Assembly: GCA_947253875.1 (NCBI GenBank) | Contig: CAMYAM010000001.1 | Span: 62,001 to 126,000 of the forward strand | Source of the DNA: an uncultured Fastidiosipila sp. | GTDB taxonomy: Bacteria; Bacillota; Clostridia; Saccharofermentanales; Fastidiosipilaceae | Length of the DNA: 64,000 bases | Direction: 5' to 3' | Shown here: in pieces, positions 25,662 through 34,498 of the stretch | Numbering within the stretch: position 1 is the stretch's first letter | How the letters are laid out: each line of letters begins with the position of its first letter | Notes under the pieces: model-generated | Seen by the model: the letters and a program-made list of their open reading frames with translations, nothing else | What the model was told of the DNA's origin: nothing | Database searches by the model: none | Made by a program: the position numbers and the translations under genes

Positions 25662-25782
25662 GTTTTTTGTAACTTTTTATGATTTTCACAGTCCAAAAGG
25701 GTGTATTTTCGCTTTTTTCACGTTAATATGCACAAATACTTGCATTTTAGATAAATATCAGCTAATTAATAGCTTCTAAGAA

Positions 25783-26001
25783 TTATTTGTCTCTCCAAGT
25801 AATTCTTCCTCTATCTAAATCGTATGGTGAAAGTTCTAAAGTAACTTTATCACCTTGTAGAATTTTAATATAATTTTGTCTCAATCTACCTGAGATATGA
25901 GCTTGGACTATATGTCCATTTTCTAATTTAACTTTAAAGGTTGCATTAGGAAGAACTTCTTCAACAATACCTTCAACTTCGATTACACCTTCTTTAGCCA
26001 T
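25783..26001 (-). CDS. infA: Translation initiation factor IF-1
   Basis: This 72-residue OB-fold protein binds the ribosomal A site during initiation. It reads MAKEGVIEVEGIVEEVLPNATF, with VKLENGHIVQAHISGRLRQNYI and LSPYDLDRGRITWR at the C-terminus, all typical. It begins 10 bases behind map with a GGAGG site. No KOW-type protein gene lies between map and infA, unlike some Bacillota. Confidence 0.97.
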   Translation of the reverse strand: MAKEGVIEVEGIVEEVLPNATFKVKLENGHIVQAHISGRLRQNYIKILQGDKVTLELSPYDLDRGRITWRDK

Positions 26002-26011
26002 GATTCCTCCT

Positions 26012-26773
26012 CTAGAACTTCATCTCTGTTAAAATTTCTGGTCCGTTAGCTGTAATAACAATTGTATTTTCATAATGAGCTGACGGTTTTTTATCTTTCA
26101 TTACAGCAGTCCAACCATCATCTTCTAGGTAAACATCCGCTTTACCCATTGCAATCATTGGTTCGATACAAATAGTCATTCCCTCTTCTAATCTTGGTCC
26201 TCTGCGAACGGTCTTATAATTTGGGACTTGTGGATCTTCATGCATTTCCGTACCAATACCATGACCGACAAATTCTCTAATCACACTGTAACCTTTATCT
26301 TCTGCAACTTTTTGAACTGCTACACCTATGTCACCAACTCTATTTCCGAGAATAGCCTTTTCGTAACCAGCATAGAAACAAGCTTTTACAGTATCAACTA
26401 ATTCTTGTTTTTCAGGATCCAATTCTCCTACACCAAAAGAACGTGCTGCATCAGCCATCCAGCCATTATATCCAACAACTAGATCTATACTGATAATTTG
26501 TCCTGATTGAAGGATCTTATCTTTTCGTGGTATTCCATGTACAACTTCTTCATCAATAGAAATACAAGTTGCTGCAGGATAAGGTGGTTGAGCATAACCT
26601 AAACAAGGTGCATCTCCTCCAGCTTTTTTTATAACATCATGACCAATTTTATCTAATTCATATGTGCTGATTCCTGGCTTAATTGCATCGTGCATAGCAT
26701 ACATCACATCCACAAGCAATTTTGCTGCATCTCGCATCTTAATTATTTCAGATTTAGATTTAATACTAATCAT
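26012..26773 (-). CDS. map: Methionine aminopeptidase, type I
   Basis: This 253-residue enzyme removes the initiator Met from nascent proteins. Metal ligands are visible in SIDLVVGYNGWMADAARSFGV (two Asp), FVGHGIGTEMHEDP (His) and IEPM plus the late Glu in ENTIV. Start is the ATG at 26773, two bases beyond the adk stop and preceded by AGGA within adk. A longer frame would need a TTG inside adk. Placement between adk and infA is the standard order. Confidence 0.95.
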   Translation of the reverse strand: MISIKSKSEIIKMRDAAKLLVDVMYAMHDAIKPGISTYELDKIGHDVIKKAGGDAPCLGYAQPPYPAATCISIDEEVVHGIPRKDKILQSGQIISIDLVVGYNGWMADAARSFGVGELDPEKQELVDTVKACFYAGYEKAILGNRVGDIGVAVQKVAEDKGYSVIREFVGHGIGTEMHEDPQVPNYKTVRRGPRLEEGMTICIEPMIAMGKADVYLEDDGWTAVMKDKKPSAHYENTIVITANGPEILTEMKF

Positions 26774-26775
26774 AA

Positions 26776-27414
26776 CTATAGTTCCTGCCAAAGTTTTTCA
26801 AGAGTTTCTTCCAACTCACCACTATTGTCAATAGTTTTAAGAATACCTAAGTTTTCATAATATTCGATTAAAGGTTTAGTTTGTTCTTCATAAGTTTGTA
26901 AACGTTTAACTACTGTCTCTTCGTTGTCATCAGATCTTTGAGTTAATTCTGAATTACAGTTATCGCAAATACCTTCATTTTTTGGTTTATCAAAATAGAT
27001 ATTGAATGCTGCACCACAATTACTGCAAATTCGTCTTCCTGAAATTCTTTCTTTAATAATGTCGTAAGGTACAAAAACGTTTAAAGCTACATCTAGCTTT
27101 TCGTCTCTGCCCTTCAAAAGCTCTTGCAAAGCATCTGCCTGAGCAATATTTCTAGGGAAACCATCTAATAAGAAACCGTTTTTAATATCAGCTTCGCTAA
27201 ATCGGTCTTCCAACATACGGATTGTCAACTCATCTGGAACTAATTCACCTTTTTCCATATATGCTTGAGCTTCTTGGCCTAAAGCTGTATTTCCTTTGAT
27301 ATTTTTTCTAAAAAGATCACCTGTAGAAACGTGGCTTATACCAAATTTCTTGCTTATTTCACCTGCAATTGTACCTTTTCCAGAACCTGGTGCTCCTAAA
27401 AGTATTAGTCTCAT
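26776..27414 (-). CDS. adk: Adenylate kinase, zinc-lid form
   Basis: This 212-residue enzyme interconverts AMP, ADP and ATP. The P-loop is GAPGSGKGT (7-15), the AMP-binding segment is STGDLFR, and DGFPRN follows. The lid carries four cysteines, CSNC and CDNC about 18 residues apart, which bind structural zinc as in many Gram-positive enzymes. It is separated from secY by 88 bases that contain a hairpin. Confidence 0.97.
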   Translation of the reverse strand: MRLILLGAPGSGKGTIAGEISKKFGISHVSTGDLFRKNIKGNTALGQEAQAYMEKGELVPDELTIRMLEDRFSEADIKNGFLLDGFPRNIAQADALQELLKGRDEKLDVALNVFVPYDIIKERISGRRICSNCGAAFNIYFDKPKNEGICDNCNSELTQRSDDNEETVVKRLQTYEEQTKPLIEYYENLGILKTIDNSGELEETLEKLWQEL

Positions 27415-27438
27415 AATCTCTCCTTACAAAAATTAAGT

Positions 27439-27467
27439 AAAGCCTCACCTAAGCCAGGTAAGGCTTT
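27439..27467 (-). other. Intercistronic hairpin between secY and adk
   Basis: A 29-base interrupted inverted repeat pairs AAAGCCT with AGGCTTT on the outside and ACCT with AGGT inside, with one unpaired base on each side and a five-base loop. On the minus strand ACTTAATTTTTG follows, so it could attenuate, process or stabilise the mRNA. The T-run starts several bases after the stem, which makes a full terminator doubtful. Confidence 0.5.
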
Positions 27468-27502
27468 GTTTAAATTTTCAACTTTTACATTGTTAATTTC
27501 AT

Positions 27503-28807
27503 TTATTTTAAGAAACCTTTATAACTTTTCATTGTCATCTCTGACTCTAATTGATTTTGTAACTCAACACATACACCAACAATAATTATGATAGATGTAC
27601 CACCCATCCAAATTGCACTTGTATTTGTTAATGTACCTATCAAAGTAGGTAATAAAGTCACAATTATCAAGAACAAAGCGTCAAACCAATTTAAGCGATT
27701 TGAAGTATTCTGGATGAATTCTGATGTTGGTCTTCCTGGCCTAATACCTGGAATGTAACCACCATTCTTCTGTAGATTATTTGAAATCTCAATTGGGTTG
27801 AATGAGATTAATGAATAGAAGAAAGTAAACATTAATATCAATAATGCCATGATTACATAATAAAATGGATTCGCACCAAATGTACGGAAGAAGTTAACTA
27901 CACCATTATTACTATTGTGCCAGAACATACTTACTAACAATGAAGGTAAGGATGCAATTGCTGAAGCAAAAATTACTGGCATAACACCTGATTGATTTAC
28001 TTTAATTGGTAAGTATGAACTTTGTCCGCCATATTGTTTACGACCTACAACACGTTTTGAATATTGAACTGGTATTCTTCTTTCAGCTAATTGAATAAAT
28101 ATTACAAATGATAATAATGCCAAAGCTGCTATAACAAATACTACTAATAAAACTGTCGCTACTATCGGACCCCAATTATTATTTACGTCCCATGCTCTAA
28201 CTGTATACCATAATGCTTTTAGCATATCAGGAATCTTAGCAATAATACCGACGAAAATTATAATTGAAACACCATTTCCTACACCGTTACCATTAATTGA
28301 TTCACCTAGCCAAGTAACAATCATTGTACCTGCGGTAAATGTGGAAATAACTAAAATTCCATTTAACCACATTGGCAGATTACTTACAGAAGCTGAACGA
28401 GTCGCAAACCAGAATGAGAATGACATAACTGCTGCCAAACCTACTGCTGTATATCTAGTGATTTTCTGAATCTTCTTTCTTCCTGTTTCACCTTGTTGAG
28501 CTAAACTTTCTAAAGAAGGTATGGCAACTGTCAATAATTGAATGATAATTGACGCTGTAATGTAAGGTTGAACACCTAGCGAGAATATTGAGACTGAGGC
28601 TAAAGCACCACCAGAAATAATATCCATCATCTGTCCTAACTGACCAAAACTATTAATCAAGTTGGTGAATGCAACACGGTTTATACCTGGGACAGGAATG
28701 TGTGCACCCACACGATAAATGATTATGATTAACAGTGTATAAAATATGCGCTTACGCAATTCTGGAACATTAATTGCCTTTTTCAAGGTATTTCCAATGC
28801 TTGACAT
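27503..28807 (-). CDS. secY: Protein translocase subunit SecY
   Basis: This 434-residue channel protein forms the Sec translocon with SecE and SecG. Ten membrane helices are evident. Family segments include RVGAHIPVPGIN near the N-terminus, the plug region, GIQPYITASIIIQLL-like GVQPYITASIIIQLL (about 78-92), LAERRIPVQYSKR (cytoplasmic loop contacting the ribosome), and RPGRPTSEFI. It lies two bases behind rplO in the usual spc order. Confidence 0.97.
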   Translation of the reverse strand: MSSIGNTLKKAINVPELRKRIFYTLLIIIIYRVGAHIPVPGINRVAFTNLINSFGQLGQMMDIISGGALASVSIFSLGVQPYITASIIIQLLTVAIPSLESLAQQGETGRKKIQKITRYTAVGLAAVMSFSFWFATRSASVSNLPMWLNGILVISTFTAGTMIVTWLGESINGNGVGNGVSIIIFVGIIAKIPDMLKALWYTVRAWDVNNNWGPIVATVLLVVFVIAALALLSFVIFIQLAERRIPVQYSKRVVGRKQYGGQSSYLPIKVNQSGVMPVIFASAIASLPSLLVSMFWHNSNNGVVNFFRTFGANPFYYVIMALLILMFTFFYSLISFNPIEISNNLQKNGGYIPGIRPGRPTSEFIQNTSNRLNWFDALFLIIVTLLPTLIGTLTNTSAIWMGGTSIIIIVGVCVELQNQLESEMTMKSYKGFLK

Positions 28808-28809
28808 AT

Positions 28810-29259
28810 CTATACCTCCTCAGCGACGCCTCCCGCCGCTTCTATAGTTGCTTTAGCAGATTTTGTAAACTTGCTTGCTTTAACTGTAAGCTTCTTATCA
28901 AGTTGTTCATTACCGATAATCTTTAACTTATCTTGTTTGTGATCAAACTTAGCAACACCATTCTCTTTTATAGCTGCCAAATCAACAACATCACCATCTG
29001 CAAAAACATTCAATCTAGAAACTGGCACTTCTACATATTTTGTTTCAAAGTTTTTGTTATTAAATCCGCGTTTTTGTAATCTACGGAATAAAGGAGTTTG
29101 TCCACCTTCAAATCCCCAGCGTCTACGACTTCCTGATCTTGCCATTTGACCTTTGGTACCACGACCTGAAGTCTTACCACGACCAGAACCATCACCACGA
29201 CCTTTACGTTGTGTGTTGTGGTTTGCGCCTGCTGGAGCTTTAATTTCATTTAACTTCAT
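28810..29259 (-). CDS. rplO: Large ribosomal subunit protein uL15
   Basis: This 149-residue 50S protein has the long Gly/Arg-rich N-terminal extension that threads into 23S rRNA (GRGDGSGRGKTSGRGTKGQ, about 20-38) and FEGGQTPLFRRLQKRGF. The C-terminal globular domain ends KSAKATIEAAGGVAEEV. The start follows AAGGAG. It is immediately followed by secY. Confidence 0.97.
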   Translation of the reverse strand: MKLNEIKAPAGANHNTQRKGRGDGSGRGKTSGRGTKGQMARSGSRRRWGFEGGQTPLFRRLQKRGFNNKNFETKYVEVPVSRLNVFADGDVVDLAAIKENGVAKFDHKQDKLKIIGNEQLDKKLTVKASKFTKSAKATIEAAGGVAEEV

Positions 29260-29272
29260 GTATAGCTCCTTC

Positions 29273-29452
29273 CTATAAACTCTCTACTTCAACTAGATAG
29301 TCAACTTGTCTTAATTGACCACGTAGTGAAGGAGTATCTTCATGCTCTACTGATTGACCTATTTTTTTCAAACCTAACGCTTCAAGTGTACGTCTATGTT
29401 TTGTCAATCTGTTATTTGTACTTTTCTTAAGTGTTATTTTCAATTTAGCCAT
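29273..29452 (-). CDS. rpmD: Large ribosomal subunit protein uL30
   Basis: This 59-residue protein reads MAKLKITLKKSTNNRLTKHRRTLEALGLKKIGQSVEHEDTPSLRGQLRQVDYLVEVESL (shown here only to identify the ends MAKLKI and VEVESL). The start is set at ATG 29452, nine bases after AGGAGG. The frame stays open further upstream into rpsE, but that extension is not needed and would overlap. Confidence 0.95.
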   Translation of the reverse strand: MAKLKITLKKSTNNRLTKHRRTLEALGLKKIGQSVEHEDTPSLRGQLRQVDYLVEVESL

Positions 29453-29465
29453 TTCGCGGAACCTC

Positions 29466-29957
29466 CTATAAAATCTCTTCTGGATTCTTACCACGAGTTT
29501 TAGCTACATCTTCTACTGCTCTCAATTTACTTAAAGCGTCTATTGTAGCATTAACAACATTAAGTGGATTTGCAGTCCCCAAAGACTTTGTTCTGATATC
29601 TTTGATACCTGCTAACTCAACAACAGCACGCGCTGCACCACCTGCGATAACACCTGTACCTTGCTTAGCTGGCATAACTAGCACTTTACCTGCGCCAAAT
29701 TCACCGACATATCTATGTGGGATTGTAGTTCCATCAGTAGTAACATCAATCATGCTCTTAATTGCACTTTCCTTAGCTTTACGAATAGCTTCAGGAATTT
29801 CAATTGACTTACCAATTCCAGCACCAACTCTACCATGTCCATCACCGACAACTACGAGTGCACGGAATCTCATGTTACGACCACCTTTAACAGTCTTAGC
29901 AACACGGCTAATACTTACAACGCGATCCATAATTTCTGGTTCATATTTATTTTCCAT
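29466..29957 (-). CDS. rpsE: Small ribosomal subunit protein uS5
   Basis: This 163-residue 30S protein is involved in decoding fidelity. The double-stranded RNA-binding part shows DRVVSISRVAKTVKGGRNM and VVVGDGHGRVGAGIGKS. The C-terminal part has VMPAKQGTGVIAGGAARAV and the DIRTKSLGT segment. It is spaced 17 bases from rplR with a GAGGAGG site. Confidence 0.97.
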   Translation of the reverse strand: MENKYEPEIMDRVVSISRVAKTVKGGRNMRFRALVVVGDGHGRVGAGIGKSIEIPEAIRKAKESAIKSMIDVTTDGTTIPHRYVGEFGAGKVLVMPAKQGTGVIAGGAARAVVELAGIKDIRTKSLGTANPLNVVNATIDALSKLRAVEDVAKTRGKNPEEIL

Positions 29958-29974
29958 TAGTATTCCTCCTCGTA

Positions 29975-30343
29975 TTAGAATGCAAGTCCTGCTGAACGTG
30001 CACCTTCTGCTAAAGCTGCCACACGACCATGGTAAATGTATCCACTACGATCAAATACAACTTTTTCGAAACCAGCTTTTTTAGCTCTTTCGCCTAGTAG
30101 TTCACCTACAGCTTTTGCGGCTCCAACTGAACCTGTATTACCATCACTTAGATTTAGCTCTGAGTCTAAAGTAGATGCACTAACTAATGTTGTCGCATTT
30201 TGGTCATCAATCAATTGAGCATAGATATGCTTATTGCTACGATACACAGATATTCTAGGAATCTCTGTTGTACCACTTAAGGTACGACGTATCTTAGCAT
30301 GTTTTCTTTGACGATTTTTATTTTTATTAACTTGCTTAATCAT
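29975..30343 (-). CDS. rplR: Large ribosomal subunit protein uL18
   Basis: This 122-residue 5S rRNA-binding protein has an Arg/Lys-rich N-terminus, RISVYRSNKHIYAQLIDD, and the conserved end FDRSGYIYHGRVAALAEGAR followed by GLAF. Its position between rplF and rpsE and its length are standard. Confidence 0.97.
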   Translation of the reverse strand: MIKQVNKNKNRQRKHAKIRRTLSGTTEIPRISVYRSNKHIYAQLIDDQNATTLVSASTLDSELNLSDGNTGSVGAAKAVGELLGERAKKAGFEKVVFDRSGYIYHGRVAALAEGARSAGLAF

Positions 30344-30361
30344 TTAACATGCACCTTTCTA

Positions 30362-30910
30362 TTAACCTTTAGCACCTGTCTTACCTTCTTTAATACGTAA
30401 GACTTCGTCTGAATATTTAATACCTTTACCGTGGTATACATCAGGAATTCTACTTGCTCTAATCTTAGCAGCAACTTCACCAACTAATTGTTTATCAATA
30501 CCTTTTACGATAATTTGTGTTTGAGTTGGTAATTCAAATTCAATACCTTCTGGAGCTTCAAAAACAACTGGGTGTGAGTATCCAATTTGTAATTCTAGCT
30601 TTTTACCACTTAAATTAGCTCTAAAACCGATACCATTAATATCTAATGTTTTCTTATAACCTTCTGTTAATCCAACAACCATGTTGTGAATCAATGAACG
30701 ATATAAACCATGTAGAGCTTTACTTGTACTTTCATCATTTTGTCTAGAAACGATGATTTCGCCCTCTTCTACTTTGACATCAATTACGTCTGCGTATTCT
30801 TGACTTAAGCTGTCTTTACCATTTGAAATTTCGATAATATGATTTGTGTCATCAATATTAATCTTCAAGTCATTAGGAACAGCAATTGGTTTATTACCTA
30901 TACGTGACAT
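30362..30910 (-). CDS. rplF: Large ribosomal subunit protein uL6
   Basis: This 182-residue 50S protein consists of two related alpha/beta repeats. It starts MSRIGNKPIAVPNDL and contains VGLTEGYKKTLDINGIGFRA and the C-terminal signature KIRASRIPDVYHGKGIKYSDE. Its length is normal. A 56-base spacer to rpsH contains a GAGG site. Confidence 0.97.
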   Translation of the reverse strand: MSRIGNKPIAVPNDLKINIDDTNHIIEISNGKDSLSQEYADVIDVKVEEGEIIVSRQNDESTSKALHGLYRSLIHNMVVGLTEGYKKTLDINGIGFRANLSGKKLELQIGYSHPVVFEAPEGIEFELPTQTQIIVKGIDKQLVGEVAAKIRASRIPDVYHGKGIKYSDEVLRIKEGKTGAKG

Positions 30911-30966
30911 ATATAATTCCTCCTCTTAAGATTGCGAGCCTTTCAGCTCCTTTCAGAGTGTAAAGA

Positions 30967-31362
30967 CTACCAAACGTAGGCTAACACTTCTCCACCAATA
31001 TTTTCTTCGCGTGCAGTCTTATCTGTCATTAAGCCTTTTGAAGTTGATACAATTGCAATACCTAAACCATCAAGAACGTGTGGCAAGTCATTAACTTGGC
31101 TATAAATTCTTAAACCTGGTTTAGAAATACGTTTAATACCTCCAATAGCTGCTCTACCTTGTGAATATTTCAAAGTAATTCTAATAACATTATGTGGTTC
31201 TGCTTCCACTTCTTCAAAAGATTTAATATAACCTTCTTCTAATAAAATTTTAGCAATTTCATTTTTTAATTTTGATGCAGGAACGTCAACTGTTTCGTGA
31301 TTAGCTCTTTGAGCATTACGAATTCTTGTTAACATATCTGCTATTTTATCTGTGCTTTGCAT
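30967..31362 (-). CDS. rpsH: Small ribosomal subunit protein uS8
   Basis: This 131-residue 16S-binding protein is identified by DKIADMLTRIRNAQRA, IKRISKPGLRIYSQ, and the conserved end GIAIVSTSKGLMTDKTARE followed by GGEVLAYVW. In other bacteria S8 represses the spc operon translationally. The short 15-base spacer to rpsZ upstream leaves little room for a dedicated site here. Confidence 0.97.
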   Translation of the reverse strand: MQSTDKIADMLTRIRNAQRANHETVDVPASKLKNEIAKILLEEGYIKSFEEVEAEPHNVIRITLKYSQGRAAIGGIKRISKPGLRIYSQVNDLPHVLDGLGIAIVSTSKGLMTDKTAREENIGGEVLAYVW

Positions 31363-31377
31363 ATTTGTACCTCCCGA

Positions 31378-31563
31378 TTACCAACTTGACTTGTGCACAC
31401 CAGGTATTTCACCTTTATATGCTAGTTCACGGAAACATACACGGCAAATTCCGTATTTACGTAAATAGGCACGTGGACGGCCACATAATTTACAACGGTT
31501 ATGATTTCTTGTTGAGAATTTAGCTTCTCTTGCTCCACTAATTCTTTTAGATGTTTTTGCCAT
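31378..31563 (-). CDS. rpsZ: Small ribosomal subunit protein uS14, zinc form
   Basis: This 61-residue protein is the short zinc-binding type of S14. The ligands are CKLC (24-27) and CRVC (40-43), around RPRAYLRKYGI. It reads MAKTSKRISGAREAKFSTRN at the start. It lies between rplE and rpsH, with 10 bases to rplE. Confidence 0.97.
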   Translation of the reverse strand: MAKTSKRISGAREAKFSTRNHNRCKLCGRPRAYLRKYGICRVCFRELAYKGEIPGVHKSSW

Positions 31564-31573
31564 TATTATCTCC

Positions 31574-32110
31574 TTATCTTGCGAATGGGAAGCCGAATAA
31601 TTTCAATAATTCATATGCTTCCTCATCTGTTTCAGCTGTTGTAACTATACTAATATCTAAACCTCTGATTTGATCGATATTATCATAGTTGATTTCAGGG
31701 AAGATTAATTGTTCCTTCATACCAACTGAGTAGTTACCTCTACCGTCAAATGAATTTGCAGAAAGTCCTCTAAAGTCACGAACACGTGGAACTGCAACAC
31801 TGATGAATCTGTCTAAGAATTCATACATTCTTTCGCCTCTTAGAGTTACTTTAGTACCGATTTCCATTCCTTCACGTAAGTGGAAGTTAGCTATGGATTT
31901 CTTCGCTTTAGTAATAACAGCTTTTTGACCTGCTATAAGTGTCAAATCTTCTGCTGCATGCTCTACAGTTTTGCTATTTTCACGATCACCAACACCCATA
32001 TTTAGAACAATTTTTTCTAATTTAGGGATTTGCATAACTGATTTATAGCCAAACTTTTCATTTAAAGCAGGGGCAACTTCATTTATATATTTATCTTTTA
32101 ATCTTGACAT
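31574..32110 (-). CDS. rplE: Large ribosomal subunit protein uL5
   Basis: This 178-residue protein of the 5S rRNA complex contains IPKLEKIVLNMGVG, TKAKKSIANFHLREGM and PRVRDFRGLSANSFDGRGNY, all typical. The C-terminus is ELLKLFGFPFAR. The standard position follows rplX with a 14-base spacer. Confidence 0.97.
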   Translation of the reverse strand: MSRLKDKYINEVAPALNEKFGYKSVMQIPKLEKIVLNMGVGDRENSKTVEHAAEDLTLIAGQKAVITKAKKSIANFHLREGMEIGTKVTLRGERMYEFLDRFISVAVPRVRDFRGLSANSFDGRGNYSVGMKEQLIFPEINYDNIDQIRGLDISIVTTAETDEEAYELLKLFGFPFAR

Positions 32111-32124
32111 TATCCCTACCTCTC

Positions 32125-32469
32125 TTATTTCTTAGCTGCGGTGATAACATCAATCTCGTTACCACTTCTCTTTGCATAACGGACTTTATCGCCGTTTTCA
32201 TTAACTTTAACTCCAACTTTTGTTGGTTCACCTGTTTTAGGATCAACTAACATAACATTTGAACTATCTATTGGAGCCTCTTCTGCAAATATACCTGAAG
32301 TTTCACCCATTTTACGAGGCTTTCTGTGTTTTGCTACGATATTAACACCTTCTACAAGAACACGACCTGTTTTAGGGAAAACTTCTAGAACTTCACCTGT
32401 TTTAGCTCTATCCTTACCGGAGAGAACGTAGACAGTATCACCTTTTTTTACATGTATTTTCTTTGCCAT
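32125..32469 (-). CDS. rplX: Large ribosomal subunit protein uL24
   Basis: This 114-residue assembly initiator of the 50S subunit carries the KOW motif at the N-terminus (KKGDTVYVLSGKDRAKTGEV). The NIVAKHRKPRK and APIDSSNVMLVDP segments are characteristic. It follows rplN by 10 bases. Confidence 0.97.
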   Translation of the reverse strand: MAKKIHVKKGDTVYVLSGKDRAKTGEVLEVFPKTGRVLVEGVNIVAKHRKPRKMGETSGIFAEEAPIDSSNVMLVDPKTGEPTKVGVKVNENGDKVRYAKRSGNEIDVITAAKK

Positions 32470-32479
32470 TGTTTCCTCC

Positions 32480-32848
32480 TTATAGTACCTCTGGAGCTAA
32501 AGATAAGATTCTTGTGAATCCACCTTCACGTAATTCTCTAGCTGTTGGGCCAAAAATACGTGTACCCATTGGGTTCTTATCATCACGAATTACAACTGCT
32601 GCATTTTCATCAAACTTAATGTAAGAACCATCTTTACGTCTAATAGGTTTCTTTGTACGAACAATAACAGCTTTTACAACTTCACCTTTTTTAACTACGC
32701 CACCTGGTGCTGCTTCTTGAACTGAACAAACAATAACATCACCAATACTTGCGAATTTTCTCTTAGAACCTCCCAAAACTTTTACACATTTTAGTGTACG
32801 AGCTCCGGTATTATCTGCAGAATGAAGTATAGATTCTACTTGTATCAT
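32480..32848 (-). CDS. rplN: Large ribosomal subunit protein uL14
   Basis: This 122-residue protein sits at the subunit interface. It starts MIQVESILHSADNTGARTLK and ends FTRILSLAPEVL, with IGDVIVCSVQEAAPGG between. The start is the ATG at 32848, close behind GGAGA. The open frame extends 11 codons upstream into rpsQ without support. Confidence 0.96.
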   Translation of the reverse strand: MIQVESILHSADNTGARTLKCVKVLGGSKRKFASIGDVIVCSVQEAAPGGVVKKGEVVKAVIVRTKKPIRRKDGSYIKFDENAAVVIRDDKNPMGTRIFGPTARELREGGFTRILSLAPEVL

Positions 32849-32864
32849 ATTAATCTCCTTCCTT

Positions 32865-33125
32865 CTACTTAGCCTTTTCAATAATCTCGGTTAATCTCCA
32901 AGATTTTGTTTTACTTAGTGGTCTAGTTTCCATGATTCTTACACGGTCACCAACATTACATTCATTATTCTCATCATGCACTGCAAACTTTTTAGTTGTC
33001 TTAACATGCTTCTTATATAGAGGATGTTTTTTCAACTCGTTTACGGCCACAATAATTGTTTTATCCATACTATTGGAAACAACTTGACCAACACGACTTT
33101 TACGTAAATTTCTTTCTATAGCCAT
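32865..33125 (-). CDS. rpsQ: Small ribosomal subunit protein uS17
   Basis: This 86-residue OB-fold protein reads RNLRKSRVGQVVSNSMDKTI near the start and VGDRVRIMETRPLSKTKSW near the end. The length and position between rpmC and rplN are standard. The start follows a GGAGG site. Confidence 0.97.
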   Translation of the reverse strand: MAIERNLRKSRVGQVVSNSMDKTIIVAVNELKKHPLYKKHVKTTKKFAVHDENNECNVGDRVRIMETRPLSKTKSWRLTEIIEKAK

Positions 33126-33137
33126 TTAAACTCCTCC

Positions 33138-33341
33138 TTATTTATTTTCTAGAGAAATTTCGCGTTCGCGCAAAATTGTTTTTACTCTAGCGATATCTCT
33201 TCTAACATGTTTCAATTGTGCAGGATTATCCAAGTTATGAGTTGCATTTTGGAAACGTAGCTTAAATAATTCATTGCTTAGTTCAGCTAACTCAACATTT
33301 AGATCTTCTGTGCTTTTTTCACGTAATTCATTAGCCTTCAT
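33138..33341 (-). CDS. rpmC: Large ribosomal subunit protein uL29
   Basis: This 67-residue two-helix protein next to the exit tunnel reads MKANELREKSTEDLNVELAE, with LKHVRRDIARVKTILRERE at the C-terminus. Its start lies inside the rplP gene (11-base overlap) behind AGGAGG, indicating coupled translation. Confidence 0.96.
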   Translation of the reverse strand: MKANELREKSTEDLNVELAELSNELFKLRFQNATHNLDNPAQLKHVRRDIARVKTILREREISLENK

Positions 33342-33762
33342 TTACTACGTCCTCCTCACCTTTTTTAACTATTTTTGTCTTAAATGGCAATTTATAACTT
33401 GCTAATCTAAGAGCATCTCTTGCAACATTCTCAGGAACTCCAGCTACTTCAAAAATAACTCTTCCTGGTTTAACAACTGCTACGAAGAACTCTGGTGAAC
33501 CTTTACCAGCACCCATACGAACTTCTGCAGGTTTTTTAGTAACAGACTTATCTGGGAAAACCTTAATCCATAATTTACCACCACGACGCATTCTTCTGTT
33601 GATAGTAATACGAGCTGATTCAATTTGATTACCCTTTAACCATGATGGTTCTAGTGCAACTAATCCGTATTCACCATAAGTAACTTTGTTACCACGGGTA
33701 GCTTTACCCTTCATGCGTCCACGATGTTGTTTTCTATATTTAACTTTCTTTGGGAGTAACAT
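33331..33762 (-). CDS. rplP: Large ribosomal subunit protein uL16
   Basis: This 143-residue protein near the A site starts MLLPKKVKYRKQHRGRMKG and contains RRGGKLWIKVFPDKSVT and RMGAGKGSPEFFVAVVKPG. Its ATG overlaps the rpsC stop by one base, and it overlaps rpmC at its own end, so rpsC-rplP-rpmC are tightly coupled. Confidence 0.97.
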   Translation of the reverse strand: MLLPKKVKYRKQHRGRMKGKATRGNKVTYGEYGLVALEPSWLKGNQIESARITINRRMRRGGKLWIKVFPDKSVTKKPAEVRMGAGKGSPEFFVAVVKPGRVIFEVAGVPENVARDALRLASYKLPFKTKIVKKGEEDVVNEG

Positions 33763-34484
33763 TATTTATTTCCTCCTCTTCTGTTATTACCTCTACGTTT
33801 ATCACCACGACCTTGTTTTCTTACAGGTTCTGTAGCGATTGAGTGTAGTTTGCCATCTAAAACATCACCTTTATAAACCCAAACTTTAACACCAATAATA
33901 CCGTATTGAGTATCAGCTTCAGCGAAACCGTAGTCAACATTAGCACGCAATGTATGTAGAGGAACAGTTCCCTCATCATATTGCTCTGTACGAGCCATAT
34001 CTGCACCTGCTAAACGACCACTTGTCATAGTCTTAATACCTTTAGCTCCAGCTTTCATAGCACGTGAAATACTTTGCTTCATTGCTCTACGGAAAGCAAC
34101 ACGTCTTTCCAATTGAGCAGCAATACTTTCTGCTATTAATTGTGCGTTTGTGTCAGGGTTTGGTACTTCATTAACGTTAATCAAGAAATCTTTCTTGAAT
34201 TTTTTAGCTAACTTTTTCTTTAATTCTTCAATACCCGCACCTTGACGGCCAATGATAATACCTGGTTTTGCTGTGTAAAGAGTTAGAGTTGTTACGTCAT
34301 CACCTTTTCTTTCGATATGAATATCAGCTAAACCTGCATCGTAAACTTCTTTTTTAATGAAATCACGAATATTCTTATCTTCTACCAAGTATTTACTAAA
34401 GTCTTTTTTATCTGCATACCATTTGGTGCTCCAGTCTTTAATAACACCTACTCGAAAGCCATGTGGGTTAACTTTTTGTCCCAT
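33762..34484 (-). CDS. rpsC: Small ribosomal subunit protein uS3
   Basis: This 240-residue 30S head protein contains MGQKVNPHGFRVGVIKDWST, a KH domain (TAKPGIIIGRQGAGIEELKK, about 70-90), and the C-terminal domain with RTEQYDEGTVPLHTLRANVDY. The tail (about 222-240) is Arg/Gly/Asn-rich. It follows rplV by 14 bases. Confidence 0.97.
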   Translation of the reverse strand: MGQKVNPHGFRVGVIKDWSTKWYADKKDFSKYLVEDKNIRDFIKKEVYDAGLADIHIERKGDDVTTLTLYTAKPGIIIGRQGAGIEELKKKLAKKFKKDFLINVNEVPNPDTNAQLIAESIAAQLERRVAFRRAMKQSISRAMKAGAKGIKTMTSGRLAGADMARTEQYDEGTVPLHTLRANVDYGFAEADTQYGIIGVKVWVYKGDVLDGKLHSIATEPVRKQGRGDKRRGNNRRGGNK

Positions 34485-34498
34485 TATTTCGTAACCTC

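Noticed and set aside
26774..26791. Upstream TTG start for map, inside adk
   Set aside because: The ATG at 26773 follows the adk stop directly and matches the family start; the extension adds six residues without support.
29602..30084. 160-codon plus-strand frame opposite rpsE and rplR
   Set aside because: It covers two genuine ribosomal genes on the other strand and is Pro/Ser/Thr-rich shadow sequence.
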